Assembly (NCBI RefSeq): GCF_000250655.1
Contig: NC_016935.1
Coordinates: 8,583,501 to 8,647,500, forward strand
Length of the DNA: 64,000 bases
Direction of reading: 5' to 3'
Source: Paenibacillus mucilaginosus 3016
GTDB lineage: Bacteria; Bacillota; Bacilli; Paenibacillales; NBRC-103111
Below the pieces are notes generated by a model. The model worked only from the letters and a program-made list of their open reading frames with translations, made no database searches and was not told the DNA's origin. Made by a program: the position numbers and the translations under genes. Shown here in pieces: positions 26,903 through 35,196 of the stretch (position 1 is the stretch's first letter; each line of letters opens with the position of its first letter).

Positions 26903-26932
26903 ATTCTAATACAATAATGTAAGCGATGTCAA
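26903..26932 (-). promoter_or_regulatory. glpFK promoter overlapped by a CcpA cre box
   Basis: TTGACA (26927-26932), 18 bases, TAGAAT (26903-26908) on the minus strand. Plus-strand ATGTAAGCGATGTCA at 26917-26931 fits the cre consensus WTGNAANCGNWNNCW at every position and covers the -35, so carbon catabolite repression is predicted. Confidence 0.8.
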
Positions 26933-26975
26933 TGTGAAGTTTTCATGAAGTGTGACTTATCTCCTTGCTTGCGCT

Positions 26976-27542
26976 TCACTGCACGCTCCTGTCGTAATGC
27001 TTGAACAAGCTTTCATTGGACGTCGTCACCGCCGTGGCTCCCGCTTCCAAGGCCCGCTCCACATCCTCCACCGTGCGGATCAATCCCCCGGCAAAAATCG
27101 GAATGCCGCTGCGCTGGTGCACCTCAGCAATAATGGAAGGCATGCCGCCCGGCAGCACCTCGATGAAGTCCGGCTTCGTTTTCTCCAGCAGCGTGTAGCT
27201 CTTCTCCAGTGCAATCGTATCGAGCAGGAAGATCCGCTGAATCGCTTGAATGCCCTTCTGCTTGGCCTTCAGGATCACGCTTGTCTTCGTCGAGATGAGC
27301 CCATAGGGCTTGATATCCTGGCACAGGTACTCGGCCGCATACTCGTCGCTCTTCAGCCCCTGGATCAGGTCCGCATGAAGGAACATCTTCTTGCCCCGGC
27401 TGCGGGCCATCGTATAGATGCTCTTCAGCTGGCCGATATGGGTATCGAGGAACACTCCGTACTCGTAGGAGCTCTCCAGAATCTTCTCAAACTGCTTCAT
27501 CGTCTTGGCTGCAGGCAAAATCTTCTGTCCGTGAAAAGTCAC
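26976..27542 (-). CDS. glpP: Glycerol-3-phosphate-responsive antiterminator
   Basis: 188 residues, matching GlpP throughout, including the start MTFHGQKILPA, DTHIGQLKS, FLHADLIQGLK, STKTSVI, EVLPGGMP and AGGLIRT. These are TIM-barrel phosphate and ligand regions shared with glycerophosphodiester-type barrels. GlpP binds glycerol 3-phosphate and the leader RNAs of glpFK and glpD and prevents termination. The GTG at 27542 has AAGGAGG 7 bases before it, giving the family length; the frame opens at 27563. It heads the gene cluster glpP-glpF-glpK-glpD, all minus strand. Confidence 0.95.
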   Translation of the reverse strand: MTFHGQKILPAAKTMKQFEKILESSYEYGVFLDTHIGQLKSIYTMARSRGKKMFLHADLIQGLKSDEYAAEYLCQDIKPYGLISTKTSVILKAKQKGIQAIQRIFLLDTIALEKSYTLLEKTKPDFIEVLPGGMPSIIAEVHQRSGIPIFAGGLIRTVEDVERALEAGATAVTTSNESLFKHYDRSVQ

Positions 27543-27750
27543 CGCCGTTCCTCCTTCGCTCACTCCAGGGTATTACCTACCATACCCAAAGAAAAGCAAT
27601 CTGGCAATGGTCATCCCCCAGCGGGGGTATATTCCGATATAACAAACTCCCGCTGCCTGTTCAACAAACGGGATTTCCATAAGAGATGGATACCATTTCG
27701 GAAAACGGCACACAGCCCCTCCCAGGCGGCAGCACACTGCAGGGAATAGA

Positions 27751-27789
27751 AAACCAAAAATACCTGCCCGGTTTCCCGGAACAGGTATT
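27751..27789 (-). terminator. Terminator of the siderophore importer operon
   Basis: Minus-strand AATACCTG ... CAGGTATT with inner CCGG pairs, then TTTTTGGTTT. Confidence 0.85.
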
Positions 27790-27821
27790 CTTCTTTCGCT
27801 TCTTCCTATGAAGCTTCCCGC

Positions 27822-28787
27822 TTATTTCAGGGATGCTTCAACTTCCTTCACCATGCCCTCTACCGAGATCAGGCCGCCTCCGGAGAGGTACCAGAAGTTC
27901 GGATCGAGGTACACGATATGGCCATCCTTGAAGGCTTTCGTGTTCTTCACGAGGTCGTTCTCAATCGTCTGCTTCGCATTGGATTGTCCGCCCACTACCG
28001 CATCACGGTCTACCACGAACAGGTAGTCCGGATTCTTCTCTGCAATATATTCGAAGGAAATGCTCTGGCCGTGTGTCGTGACTTCAATGCTCTTGTCTAC
28101 TGGAGTGAACCCAAGGACGTCATGAATAAGACCGAAGCGCGAGCCTGCGCCATATGCGCTCACTTTGCCGCCGTTGCTCAGAATGATAAGAGCTTGTTTG
28201 CCGCTGGCGGACGCCTTTTCCTTAACAGCCTTCACCGTTGCATTCACTTTCGCCAGCTCCTGCTCGGCAGCCGCTTCCTTACCGAAGATCTTCGCGAGCG
28301 TCTTCGTATTGTTCTCGAACGAAGTCATGTAGTTTTTTGTATCCAGTGCAACATACAGCGTAGGAGCGATCTTGCTCAGCTCTTCGTAGGCTTTGGACTG
28401 TCTGCCGGAGATGATGATCAAATCGGGGCTCATCGCGCTGATTTTCTCAAAATCCGGCTCCGTCAGGGACCCTGCATTCTTGTACTTCGCATCCTTGTAC
28501 TTCGAGAGGTAAGACGGGATGTTCGCCTGCGGAACGCCGAGCACTTCCACTCCAAGCCGGTCGAGGGTATCGAGGGCACCGAAGTCAAATACAACAACCT
28601 TGGACGGAACGCCTTTGATCTTGGTTTCGCCGAGCTCATGCTTGAAGGACTGCTCTACAGGTGCCTTGGCTGCTTCGGGAGCAGGGGACCCGCTGCCGGC
28701 AGCATTGTTCTCAGGTGCAGCTGCACCGCAGGCGGATGCGATCACGGCAATGATCAGGGTCAGAAGCAAAACGGATAATTTTCTCAT
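27822..28787 (-). CDS. yclQ: Ferric siderophore-binding lipoprotein (YclQ type)
   Basis: 321 residues. Lipoprotein signal with lipobox IASAC and Cys20, a Gly/Pro/Ala linker, then a TroA-like substrate-binding fold (VVFDFGALDTLDRLG; SPDLIIISGRQSKAYEEL; GSRFGLIHDVLGF). It captures a ferric siderophore outside the membrane. Its order after two permeases and an ATPase is that of B. subtilis yclNOPQ, which imports petrobactin; substrate identity here is inferred from that synteny. Last gene of the operon. Confidence 0.88.
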   Translation of the reverse strand: MRKLSVLLLTLIIAVIASACGAAAPENNAAGSGSPAPEAAKAPVEQSFKHELGETKIKGVPSKVVVFDFGALDTLDRLGVEVLGVPQANIPSYLSKYKDAKYKNAGSLTEPDFEKISAMSPDLIIISGRQSKAYEELSKIAPTLYVALDTKNYMTSFENNTKTLAKIFGKEAAAEQELAKVNATVKAVKEKASASGKQALIILSNGGKVSAYGAGSRFGLIHDVLGFTPVDKSIEVTTHGQSISFEYIAEKNPDYLFVVDRDAVVGGQSNAKQTIENDLVKNTKAFKDGHIVYLDPNFWYLSGGGLISVEGMVKEVEASLK

Positions 28788-28865
28788 GGTTGATCACCTC
28801 TATGTTTAGTGGGACTGGCATACGAAATGGATGATGCAGGATCATATATAGGGTTGTGTCATGAC

Positions 28866-29624
28866 TCACTTGTAGTAAATGCAAATCCGGTTCCCGTCAA
28901 TCTCCTGGATTCGGATATCCATGTCGTACACTTCTTGAAGCAGCTCGGAGGTAATGATCTCCTCCGTCACCCCATCGCCTACGACACGGCCGTCCTTCAG
29001 CGCGACAATATAGTCGGAATAGCAGGAAGCGAAGTTGATGTCATGGATGACGATGACAACCGTCTTGCCGAGCTCGTCGGCCAGCCTCCGCAGTACCTTC
29101 ATGATCTGCACGCTGTGCTTCATGTCCAGGTTATTCAGCGGTTCGTCGAGCAGGATATATTCCGTATCCTGGGCCAGCACCATCGCCAGATACGCCCGCT
29201 GGCGCTGCCCACCGCTGAGCTGGTCAATGTACTTGTCCTGCATGGGACCGAGCTCCATGTAATCGATCGCTTCGGTAATGTACCGCTGATCCTCCGGCGT
29301 CAGGCGCCCCTGGGAGTAGGGGAAGCGGCCGAAGGCGACGAGCTCGCGGATCGTGAGGCGGATGTTGATATGGTTGGTCTGCTTGAGAATCGAAATCTTT
29401 TTGGCGAGATCGTTGCTCTTCCAATGCCCGATCTCCCGTCCTTCGATGAACACCTCACCGCTGTCCTTCGACAGCAGCCTGCACATCATGGAGAGCAGAG
29501 TGCTCTTGCCCGCCCCGTTCGGACCGATGAAAGAGGTGATCTTCCCGGGTGTAATGTTGACGGATACGTTCTCAACGACATTCTTGTTCCCGTATTTCTT
29601 GGATACGCTCCGAACTTCTACCAC
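28866..29624 (-). CDS. yclP: Siderophore importer ATPase (YclP type)
   Basis: 252 residues. Walker A GPNGAGKST, signature LSGGQRQRAYLAMVLA, Walker B YILLDEPLNNLDM, and H-loop VIHDINFA. The LNNLDMKHS stretch is typical of the YclP group. The GTG start overlaps the end of the preceding permease gene by 7 bases and has GAAGGAGA before it, so translation is coupled. Confidence 0.92.
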   Translation of the reverse strand: MVEVRSVSKKYGNKNVVENVSVNITPGKITSFIGPNGAGKSTLLSMMCRLLSKDSGEVFIEGREIGHWKSNDLAKKISILKQTNHINIRLTIRELVAFGRFPYSQGRLTPEDQRYITEAIDYMELGPMQDKYIDQLSGGQRQRAYLAMVLAQDTEYILLDEPLNNLDMKHSVQIMKVLRRLADELGKTVVIVIHDINFASCYSDYIVALKDGRVVGDGVTEEIITSELLQEVYDMDIRIQEIDGNRICIYYK

Positions 29625-30568
29625 GACCGATTCTCCTTCAACAGCAGATAGATAAAGTAAATACCGCCGACCAGATTGACGATAACGCTCACGGTCGTCG
29701 AGAAGGTGAACACCCGCTCCACGACGAACTGGCCGCCGACCAGGGCGATGATGCTGATAAGCATCGCGCCGGGAATCAGCACGCTGTGCTTGTAGGTGCG
29801 CAGGAACTGGCAGGTCACGTTGGCTACCAGAAGACCGAGGAAGGTGATCGGCCCCACCAGAGCCGTCGAGATCGAGATGAGCACGGCCACGATGATCAGC
29901 AGTCTCTTCACGACATGATCGTACGGGATGCCGAGCCCTACCGCATGCTCCCGGCCCAGCGACAGCACATCCAGAAACTTGGCGAACCGGAGGTAATACA
30001 GACCGGTCAGGGCCATGCCGATGCTGCCGAGCACCAGCAGATCCGTATTGATATTATTAAAGCTGGCGAACATCCGGTCCTGCAGGATCAGGAATTCATT
30101 AGGGTCGATGAGCACCTGCATGAAGGAGGCGAAGCTCTGAAACAAGGTTCCGAAGATCAATCCCACGAGAAGCAGGTAATAAATATTCCGGCCTTCCCCC
30201 CGGAACAGGAGCTTGAACAGTATGCCGGCAAAGACCACCATGAGCGATACCGAAAGCACGAAGTGCACGTTCTTGCTCATCAATGTCAAGGTCGTTGACC
30301 CGAACGCATACACGATGAACGTCTGAAGCAGCATGTACAGCGAATCGAGACCGATAATGCTCGGCGTCAAAATCCGGTTGTTCGTAATCGTCTGGAAGAT
30401 CATGGTCGAGAAAGCGATGGCCCCTCCCGTCAGGGCAATGGCCAGAATCTTCTTGGCCCTTCGCGGCATCACGTATCCCCAGTTGCTTCCGATGTCAAAG
30501 AGCAGGAACAGGCCGATAACCCCCAAGGCCAGCAGGGCAAGCACAGTGAGCTTGGCGGTGTTATTCAT
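29618..30568 (-). CDS. yclO: Siderophore importer permease (YclO type)
   Basis: 316 residues, FecCD family with about nine TM segments; RRAKKILAIALTGGAIAFST near the N-terminus and GPITFLGLLVAN near residue 235 are family motifs, the latter the cytoplasmic contact for the ATPase. Starts inside the end of the first permease gene (8-base overlap), AGGAG before the ATG. Pairs with the other permease to form the channel. Confidence 0.92.
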   Translation of the reverse strand: MNNTAKLTVLALLALGVIGLFLLFDIGSNWGYVMPRRAKKILAIALTGGAIAFSTMIFQTITNNRILTPSIIGLDSLYMLLQTFIVYAFGSTTLTLMSKNVHFVLSVSLMVVFAGILFKLLFRGEGRNIYYLLLVGLIFGTLFQSFASFMQVLIDPNEFLILQDRMFASFNNINTDLLVLGSIGMALTGLYYLRFAKFLDVLSLGREHAVGLGIPYDHVVKRLLIIVAVLISISTALVGPITFLGLLVANVTCQFLRTYKHSVLIPGAMLISIIALVGGQFVVERVFTFSTTVSVIVNLVGGIYFIYLLLKENRSW

Positions 30569-31511
30569 ATGCCTTTCTCCTCATTAGCAGGTACAGGAAG
30601 ATCGCGCTGCCGATGACCCCGACTGTCAGACCGATCGAGATCTCATACGGATAAATGATGACGCGTCCGAGCACATCGCAGAACAGAACGAACACGGCGC
30701 CGAGCATGGCCGTATCGGGCAGGCTCTTCCTCAGATGGTCGCCCCGCAGGATCGTCACGATGTTCGGTACGATGAGCCCGAGGAACGGTATCATGCCGAC
30801 TGTCAGGATCACGACCGCCGATACCAGAGAGACCAGCACCAGGCCGAGATTGACGACCTGCTTGTAATTCAGCCCGAGATTCATGGCGAAGTCCTCGCCC
30901 ATTCCCGCAACCGTGAACTTATCGGCGAACACGTAAGCCGCAATCACGAGCGGAATGCTGATATACAGCATCTCGTACCGCCCTTTGACGATCATCGAGA
31001 AGTCCCCCATCAGCCAGGCGGACATGCTCTGGACGAGATCGTACTTATAGGCGAAGAAGGTCGTGATGGAAGAGACGATATTGCCGAACATCAGCCCCAC
31101 CAGAGGAATGAAGATCGAATCCTTGTACTTCACCTTGTCGAGAATTCGCATGAAGATGAACGTCCCGGCGAGGGCAAAGACGAAGGCTACCAGCATCTTC
31201 TCAAGCGGAGAAGCGGAGGCGAACAGGAGCATCGCCACCATGATGCCGAACCGCGCCGAATCCTCCGTCCCCGAGGTGGTCGGGGACACGAACTTGTTGC
31301 GGCTGAGCTGCTGCATGATCAGTCCGATGATGCTCATGCTCACACCGGCCATCAGAATGCTCAGCAGCCGGGGCAGTCTGCTTACCAGCAGAATCTGAAG
31401 CTGATCTTCCCTTAAGGTAAAGATATCCAGAGGTGAAATATCTTTCACTCCGATGAAGACGGAGCAGAATGACAGAAAAATCAATGCAATCACTAGATAT
31501 CTTCTTTTCAT
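30561..31511 (-). CDS. yclN: Siderophore importer permease (YclN type)
   Basis: 316 residues, FecCD family, many TM segments, with RLPRLLSILMAGVSMSIIGL at the N-terminal signature and GMIPFLGLIVPNIVTIL at the ATPase contact. First gene of the operon, preceded by AAAGGTAG and a promoter with two Fur boxes. Starts, order and overlaps match a single four-gene importer. Confidence 0.92.
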   Translation of the reverse strand: MKRRYLVIALIFLSFCSVFIGVKDISPLDIFTLREDQLQILLVSRLPRLLSILMAGVSMSIIGLIMQQLSRNKFVSPTTSGTEDSARFGIMVAMLLFASASPLEKMLVAFVFALAGTFIFMRILDKVKYKDSIFIPLVGLMFGNIVSSITTFFAYKYDLVQSMSAWLMGDFSMIVKGRYEMLYISIPLVIAAYVFADKFTVAGMGEDFAMNLGLNYKQVVNLGLVLVSLVSAVVILTVGMIPFLGLIVPNIVTILRGDHLRKSLPDTAMLGAVFVLFCDVLGRVIIYPYEISIGLTVGVIGSAIFLYLLMRRKAYE

Positions 31512-31569
31512 GCGGCTCTACCTTTACCTTTTCTTCCCTGATCGTCAGACTGTAAGCTGTCACGCGGAT

Positions 31570-31653
31570 TGATATGTATTATCATTACGTCAATAATGAT
31601 ATTCATTATCATTTACGGATATGATTGTATCCCGATCGCTTTAAACTTGTCAA
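31570..31653 (-). promoter_or_regulatory. yclN promoter with two Fur boxes
   Basis: Minus strand TTGACA (31648-31653), 18 bases, TACAAT (31624-31629). Downstream, TGATATTCATTATCA at 31597-31611 (one mismatch to the 7-1-7 Fur box) and TGATATGTATTATCA at 31570-31584 (two mismatches) cover the transcript start and leader. Confidence 0.82.
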
Positions 31654-31703
31654 TCCCATTACAATCTATGACATTTGTGTTACAAAACCATGATCATTCC
31701 ATG

Positions 31704-31730
31704 AAAAAAAGGGCGCCCAAAGGGCACCCT
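31704..31730 (-). terminator. Terminator of yjlC-ndh
   Basis: Minus-strand AGGGTGCCC, loop TTT, GGGCGCCCT, then seven T. Confidence 0.88.
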
Positions 31731-31767
31731 GTAAGACTGAAAGGAATGATTGCTGAAGGTATTTCTA

Positions 31768-32946
31768 TTAGTAAGCCAGCGTGAACAGCCCGTTGATGTG
31801 CGACAGGTAGCGCATATTGCTCGCTTCCTTCATCAGCGTAGCCGGAAGTCCCTTCAGACGCGTCTGGTTGGCACCGATCGTACCGATGCCGTCCTTGCGG
31901 CCGAGGCTCGCCAGGGTACCGGAGAATACCGGCGTGAACGGATCCATCGGAGCGCCGTTCAGGTAAGCGAAGATGTTGTAGCCGATCGTCTCGCCCATCT
32001 GCCATGCCAGCTGTGCCGTCGGAGGATAAGGACGTCCCTCTGGGCCGAAGACCACAGCGGAGTCGCCGGCCAGGAATACATCCGGGTGGGATGTGGACTG
32101 GAGACCTTCCGTAACCGTCGCACGGCCGCGGTTGACTTCGATGCCGCAGTTCGCGACAACGGAGTTGCCCTGCACGCCGCCGGTCCATACGAGCGTATTC
32201 GTGTCGATGGTGCTGCCGTCCTTCAGGTGTACCGTCGTAGCCGTCATCTCGGTGATTGCCACACCGGTCAGGAACTGTACGCCGCGTTTTGCCAGGGAAG
32301 TCTGCGCACGCTCCACGAGTTCAGGAGCAAATCCGGCCAGGATGGACGGACCCGCCTCAACACAGTAGATGGAGATATCGTTGAAGTCCACGCCCTTCTT
32401 GCGGCACAGGCCAGGAAGCATGTCGGCGAATTCTCCCACAAGCTCGATGCCTGTCAGACCGCCGCCGCCGACAACGAATGTGGCGTCCGCTTTGTCCTTG
32501 GACTGGACATAAGCGTCGATGCGGGCTTCCACATGGGCACGCACACGGTTGGCATCCTGTACGGACTTCAGCGTGAAGCTGTGCTCCTGGAGTCCAGGAA
32601 TGCCGAAGTAGGCTGTCTCGCTGCCGAGAGCAATGACCAGAATATCGTAAGAAAGCGTCTTGCCGCTTCCGAGAAGCACCTGCTTCTGGTCCAGTTCAAT
32701 CTTCTCCACCGCATCGATCCGAAGATCGACATCCTGGCCGCGCAGCAGCTTCTCGAGCGGCAGAGCCACGTTCTTCTCCACGAGATTGCCTGCTGCAAGA
32801 CGGTGCAGTTCCGTGATGATTTGGTGTGATGGTGTCTTGTTGACCACCGTGATGGATGCTTCTTCCGCCGACATATACTTACGCAGCGTGGTAGCGCTGA
32901 GCAGACCGCCATAACCGCCGCCCAGGATCAAAATTTGCTTTGACAT
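31768..32946 (-). CDS. ndh: Type II NADH dehydrogenase
   Basis: 392 residues. N-terminal FAD motif (ILILGGGYGG), a second dinucleotide motif for NADH (ATFVVGGGGLTGIELVGEFA) and the late FAD contact VFLAGDSAVV. It oxidises NADH and reduces menaquinone at the membrane without pumping protons. The start at 32946 follows GGGAGG; the frame opens at 33006. It is 31 bases after the DUF1641 gene, the same pair as B. subtilis yjlC-ndh. A Rex-like site before the operon suggests control by the NADH/NAD ratio. Confidence 0.92.
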   Translation of the reverse strand: MSKQILILGGGYGGLLSATTLRKYMSAEEASITVVNKTPSHQIITELHRLAAGNLVEKNVALPLEKLLRGQDVDLRIDAVEKIELDQKQVLLGSGKTLSYDILVIALGSETAYFGIPGLQEHSFTLKSVQDANRVRAHVEARIDAYVQSKDKADATFVVGGGGLTGIELVGEFADMLPGLCRKKGVDFNDISIYCVEAGPSILAGFAPELVERAQTSLAKRGVQFLTGVAITEMTATTVHLKDGSTIDTNTLVWTGGVQGNSVVANCGIEVNRGRATVTEGLQSTSHPDVFLAGDSAVVFGPEGRPYPPTAQLAWQMGETIGYNIFAYLNGAPMDPFTPVFSGTLASLGRKDGIGTIGANQTRLKGLPATLMKEASNMRYLSHINGLFTLAY

Positions 32947-32977
32947 ACGTATCCTCCCGTCTCGTTTCAACGATAAC

Positions 32978-33424
32978 TTAGCGCTGCTGATTCTTCTCGC
33001 CGACAACTTCCAAGAACGCCTGTGCGAAGCGCAGGGTCTTCTGTACCTGAGGATCCTTCAGCATCTTCAGGATGCCGAACAGGCCCACCGTGGAAGCTTC
33101 AACCTGGGTACGGTCGTTCGCTTCAATCGCTGCAGCCGCCAGACCCTTCGCCTTCTCACCGATCGGCTTCACGAATTCTTCGACGCCGCCCTTGATATCT
33201 TCGATGAGTACTTTATCCGTTACCACATTTTGAACAATGTCGTACGTCTTGGTGAGCAGGGTCACCATTTCCGCCAGCTTCGGCAGGTTCTCGACCAGTA
33301 CGGTCAAGGATTCCTGAACCTCAGGCTTCATCAGTTGATCAAGCACGTCGAGCTGTTCGCGTACAACCGGCTGAACTTCGGCACCTCGGTTATCTAGCAC
33401 CGCTTGTTTGGATGTCTCTGACAT
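32978..33424 (-). CDS. yjlC: DUF1641 protein, partner of ndh
   Basis: 148 residues, mostly helical, with the DUF1641 core VENLPKLAEMVTLLTKTYDI and a C-terminal GILKMLKDPQVQKTLRFAQ. The homologue in B. subtilis (yjlC) is co-transcribed with ndh. No catalytic residues are visible; DUF1641 proteins accompany formate dehydrogenases and NADH dehydrogenases, so an accessory role is inferred. AGGAGG precedes the ATG. Confidence 0.85.
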   Translation of the reverse strand: MSETSKQAVLDNRGAEVQPVVREQLDVLDQLMKPEVQESLTVLVENLPKLAEMVTLLTKTYDIVQNVVTDKVLIEDIKGGVEEFVKPIGEKAKGLAAAAIEANDRTQVEASTVGLFGILKMLKDPQVQKTLRFAQAFLEVVGEKNQQR

Positions 33425-33500
33425 AGTAACGTCCTCCTATGCATGAAAATAGTAGCCCCCGGTATCGCGTTACCTGATTTCTCCCTACTACCCATTAGAA

Positions 33501-33518
33501 TTGTTACATTTTTCACAA
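33501..33518 (-). promoter_or_regulatory. Rex-like operator before yjlC-ndh
   Basis: Minus strand TTGTGAAAAATGTAACAA compared with the Rex consensus TTGTGAANNNNTTCACAA: the left half is exact, the right half has two mismatches. It is 77 bases upstream of yjlC. Bases 33519-33775 beyond it hold no gene that I can see. Confidence 0.5.
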
Positions 33519-33775
33519 AGATAAACATACGAACCCAACATTATCTTGTTGGTCAATTCATGTCTATTCAAGGGATACCCTTGCAACCCATAGGGATGCC
33601 AAGGGGGAGCAGGCCGGAACCGAACCCTATGTACCTCCTATTATACTCCCGTAATGTTTAGGAGAGAAACACCACTTATCTACATTTGTGAACATTGCAT
33701 GAATAAATTGTGTCGAAAATCCAGTCTTTTTCCAGGTTTGAGAGGAAGGCGTTTCCATTTTGACACCAGAAGATA

Positions 33776-33804
33776 TTGCCATCTGCCCCGCATTGTGCTA
33801 TGAT
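33776..33804 (+). promoter_or_regulatory. Promoter of tRNA-Asp
   Basis: TTGCCA (33776-33781), 17 bases, TATGAT (33799-33804), 37 bases before the mature tRNA. Confidence 0.75.
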
Positions 33805-33841
33805 ACTGTTTGTCTGAATGTAACAGACAACCTTCTATCGC

Positions 33842-33918
33842 GGAGCCGTGGTGTAGAGGCCTAACATGCCTGCCTGTCACGCAGGAGACCGCGGGTTCGA
33901 ATCCCGTCGGCTCCGCCA
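33842..33918 (+). tRNA. tRNA-Asp (GTC), CCA encoded
   Basis: 77 bases fold as a cloverleaf: acceptor GGAGCCG / CGGCTCC with G discriminator and CCA encoded (33916-33918), anticodon stem CCTGC/GCAGG around CTGTCAC giving anticodon GTC, and T-arm GCGGG-TTCGAAT-CCCGT. The wobble G is the site for queuosine, the base that GluQ glutamylates; the gluQ gene begins 157 bases downstream. Confidence 0.97.
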
Positions 33919-33971
33919 TTTCTTATCTCATCCGGCCCGCTGCCGGCATGATCATGACACCGACTGAATCG

Positions 33972-33996
33972 GGCAGGAATTTATTCCTGCCTTTTT
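33972..33996 (+). terminator. Terminator of the tRNA-Asp transcript
   Basis: GGCAGGAAT / ATTCCTGCC with a two-base loop, then TTTTT. Confidence 0.85.
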
Positions 33997-34075
33997 GCTA
34001 TATCCGGAAGCCTGGACCTCCGGCAGGCTTCCCCCTACCTCTCCCTGCCCTTACTTCTGATCGAGGTGACGATAG

Positions 34076-35041
34076 ATGAGACGCGGACGCTTCGCCCCGA
34101 CGCCTTCGGGGCTTCTTCATATCGGCAATGCCTTCACGGCCCTGCTCGCCTGGCTGCAGATCCGCGCGGCATCTGGCTCCTTCGTGCTGCGCATCGAAGA
34201 CATCGATACGGCCCGCTCCCGGCCCGAATATACCCGGCAGCTGCTGGAGGATCTCGCCTGGCTCGGGCTCGATTGGGATGAAGGGCCGGACAGCGGGGGC
34301 CTCCATGCGCCTTACGAGCAGAGCCTCCGCCTGGAGTCATACGCTGCCGCCGCCCGGCGGCTGGAGGAGGGCGGCTGGCTGTACTCCTGCTTCTGCTCCC
34401 GCGCCGAGCTGAAGGCCGTCGCCCGGGCCCCTCATGGGCTGGCCTCCGAAGGGGCCGCCTACCCGGGGCTCTGCCGGCACCTCACCGCCGCGGAGCGGGA
34501 GCAGCGGGCGGCACGCAAGGAGCCGGCCCTCCGCTTTGCCGTTCCGCCGCGGGAGGTTGTCTTCACCGACGGCGTACAGGGCGGGCAGCGGGTGGCGGCC
34601 GGAAGCCTCGGCGACTTCGTCGTGAAGCGCGCGGACGGCGTGTTCAGCTACCAGCTGGCCGTGGTGCTCGACGATGCCGCGATGGGCGTCACCGACGTGC
34701 TCCGCGGCGCGGACCTGCTCGACTCCACGCCGCGGCAGCTGCTCCTCTGCGAGGCGCTCGGTCTGCAGCCGCCGGCTTACCACCACGTGCCGCTGCTCTG
34801 CGCACCGGACGGCAGCCGGCTGTCGAAGCGCGACCGCAGCCTGACGCTCTCGTCTCTTCGCGTGTCGGGCATGCGCCCGGAGCGGCTGCTCGGCCTGCTG
34901 GCCTTCCTGGCAGGCCTGACCGACCGGCCGGAGCCGGCCTCGGCGTACGAGCTCACCGCCTGCTTCGAGCCGTCCCGCATCCCGCGGACGCCCGTCCGCA
35001 TTCCGCGAGAGCTCTGGGCCGGGCTTCCCTCGGTCGGCTGA
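34076..35041 (+). CDS. gluQ: Glutamyl-queuosine tRNA(Asp) synthetase
   Basis: 321 residues, a truncated class I glutamyl-tRNA synthetase lacking the anticodon-binding domain. It shows the HIGH-like motif PTPSGLLHIGNAFTALLAW, RIEDIDTAR, the zinc ligands in SCFCSR and YPGLCRH, and the KMSKS-like SKRDRS. It activates glutamate and attaches it to queuosine 34 of tRNA-Asp. GAGGTG lies 7 bases before the ATG. The gene directly follows the tRNA-Asp gene, its expected substrate, with a terminator between them. High GC and Arg/Leu rich, like the surroundings. Confidence 0.95.
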   Translation: MRRGRFAPTPSGLLHIGNAFTALLAWLQIRAASGSFVLRIEDIDTARSRPEYTRQLLEDLAWLGLDWDEGPDSGGLHAPYEQSLRLESYAAAARRLEEGGWLYSCFCSRAELKAVARAPHGLASEGAAYPGLCRHLTAAEREQRAARKEPALRFAVPPREVVFTDGVQGGQRVAAGSLGDFVVKRADGVFSYQLAVVLDDAAMGVTDVLRGADLLDSTPRQLLLCEALGLQPPAYHHVPLLCAPDGSRLSKRDRSLTLSSLRVSGMRPERLLGLLAFLAGLTDRPEPASAYELTACFEPSRIPRTPVRIPRELWAGLPSVG

Positions 35042-35136
35042 CCGCAATGCGGCCTTACAGCTCTGCGCAGCCCGGACGTTCTCCGGACCCCGGAGGCGGT
35101 TCGGCTGACCGCCCCCCAGCTCCGCCACACCTCAAG

Positions 35137-35172
35137 AAAGGGCGGCAGGGACCATCGTCCCTGCCGCCCTTT
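35137..35172. terminator. Bidirectional terminator
   Basis: AAAGGGCGGCAGGGAC, loop CATC, GTCCCTGCCGCCCTTT, perfect 16-bp stem between convergent genes. Confidence 0.85.
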
Positions 35173-35196
35173 CTCTTATCTTTGGCTTATCGCAGC

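Noticed and set aside
33760..33804. TTGACA at 33760 as -35 of the tRNA promoter
   Set aside because: It is 33 bases from the -10; TTGCCA at 33776 has the correct 17-base spacing.
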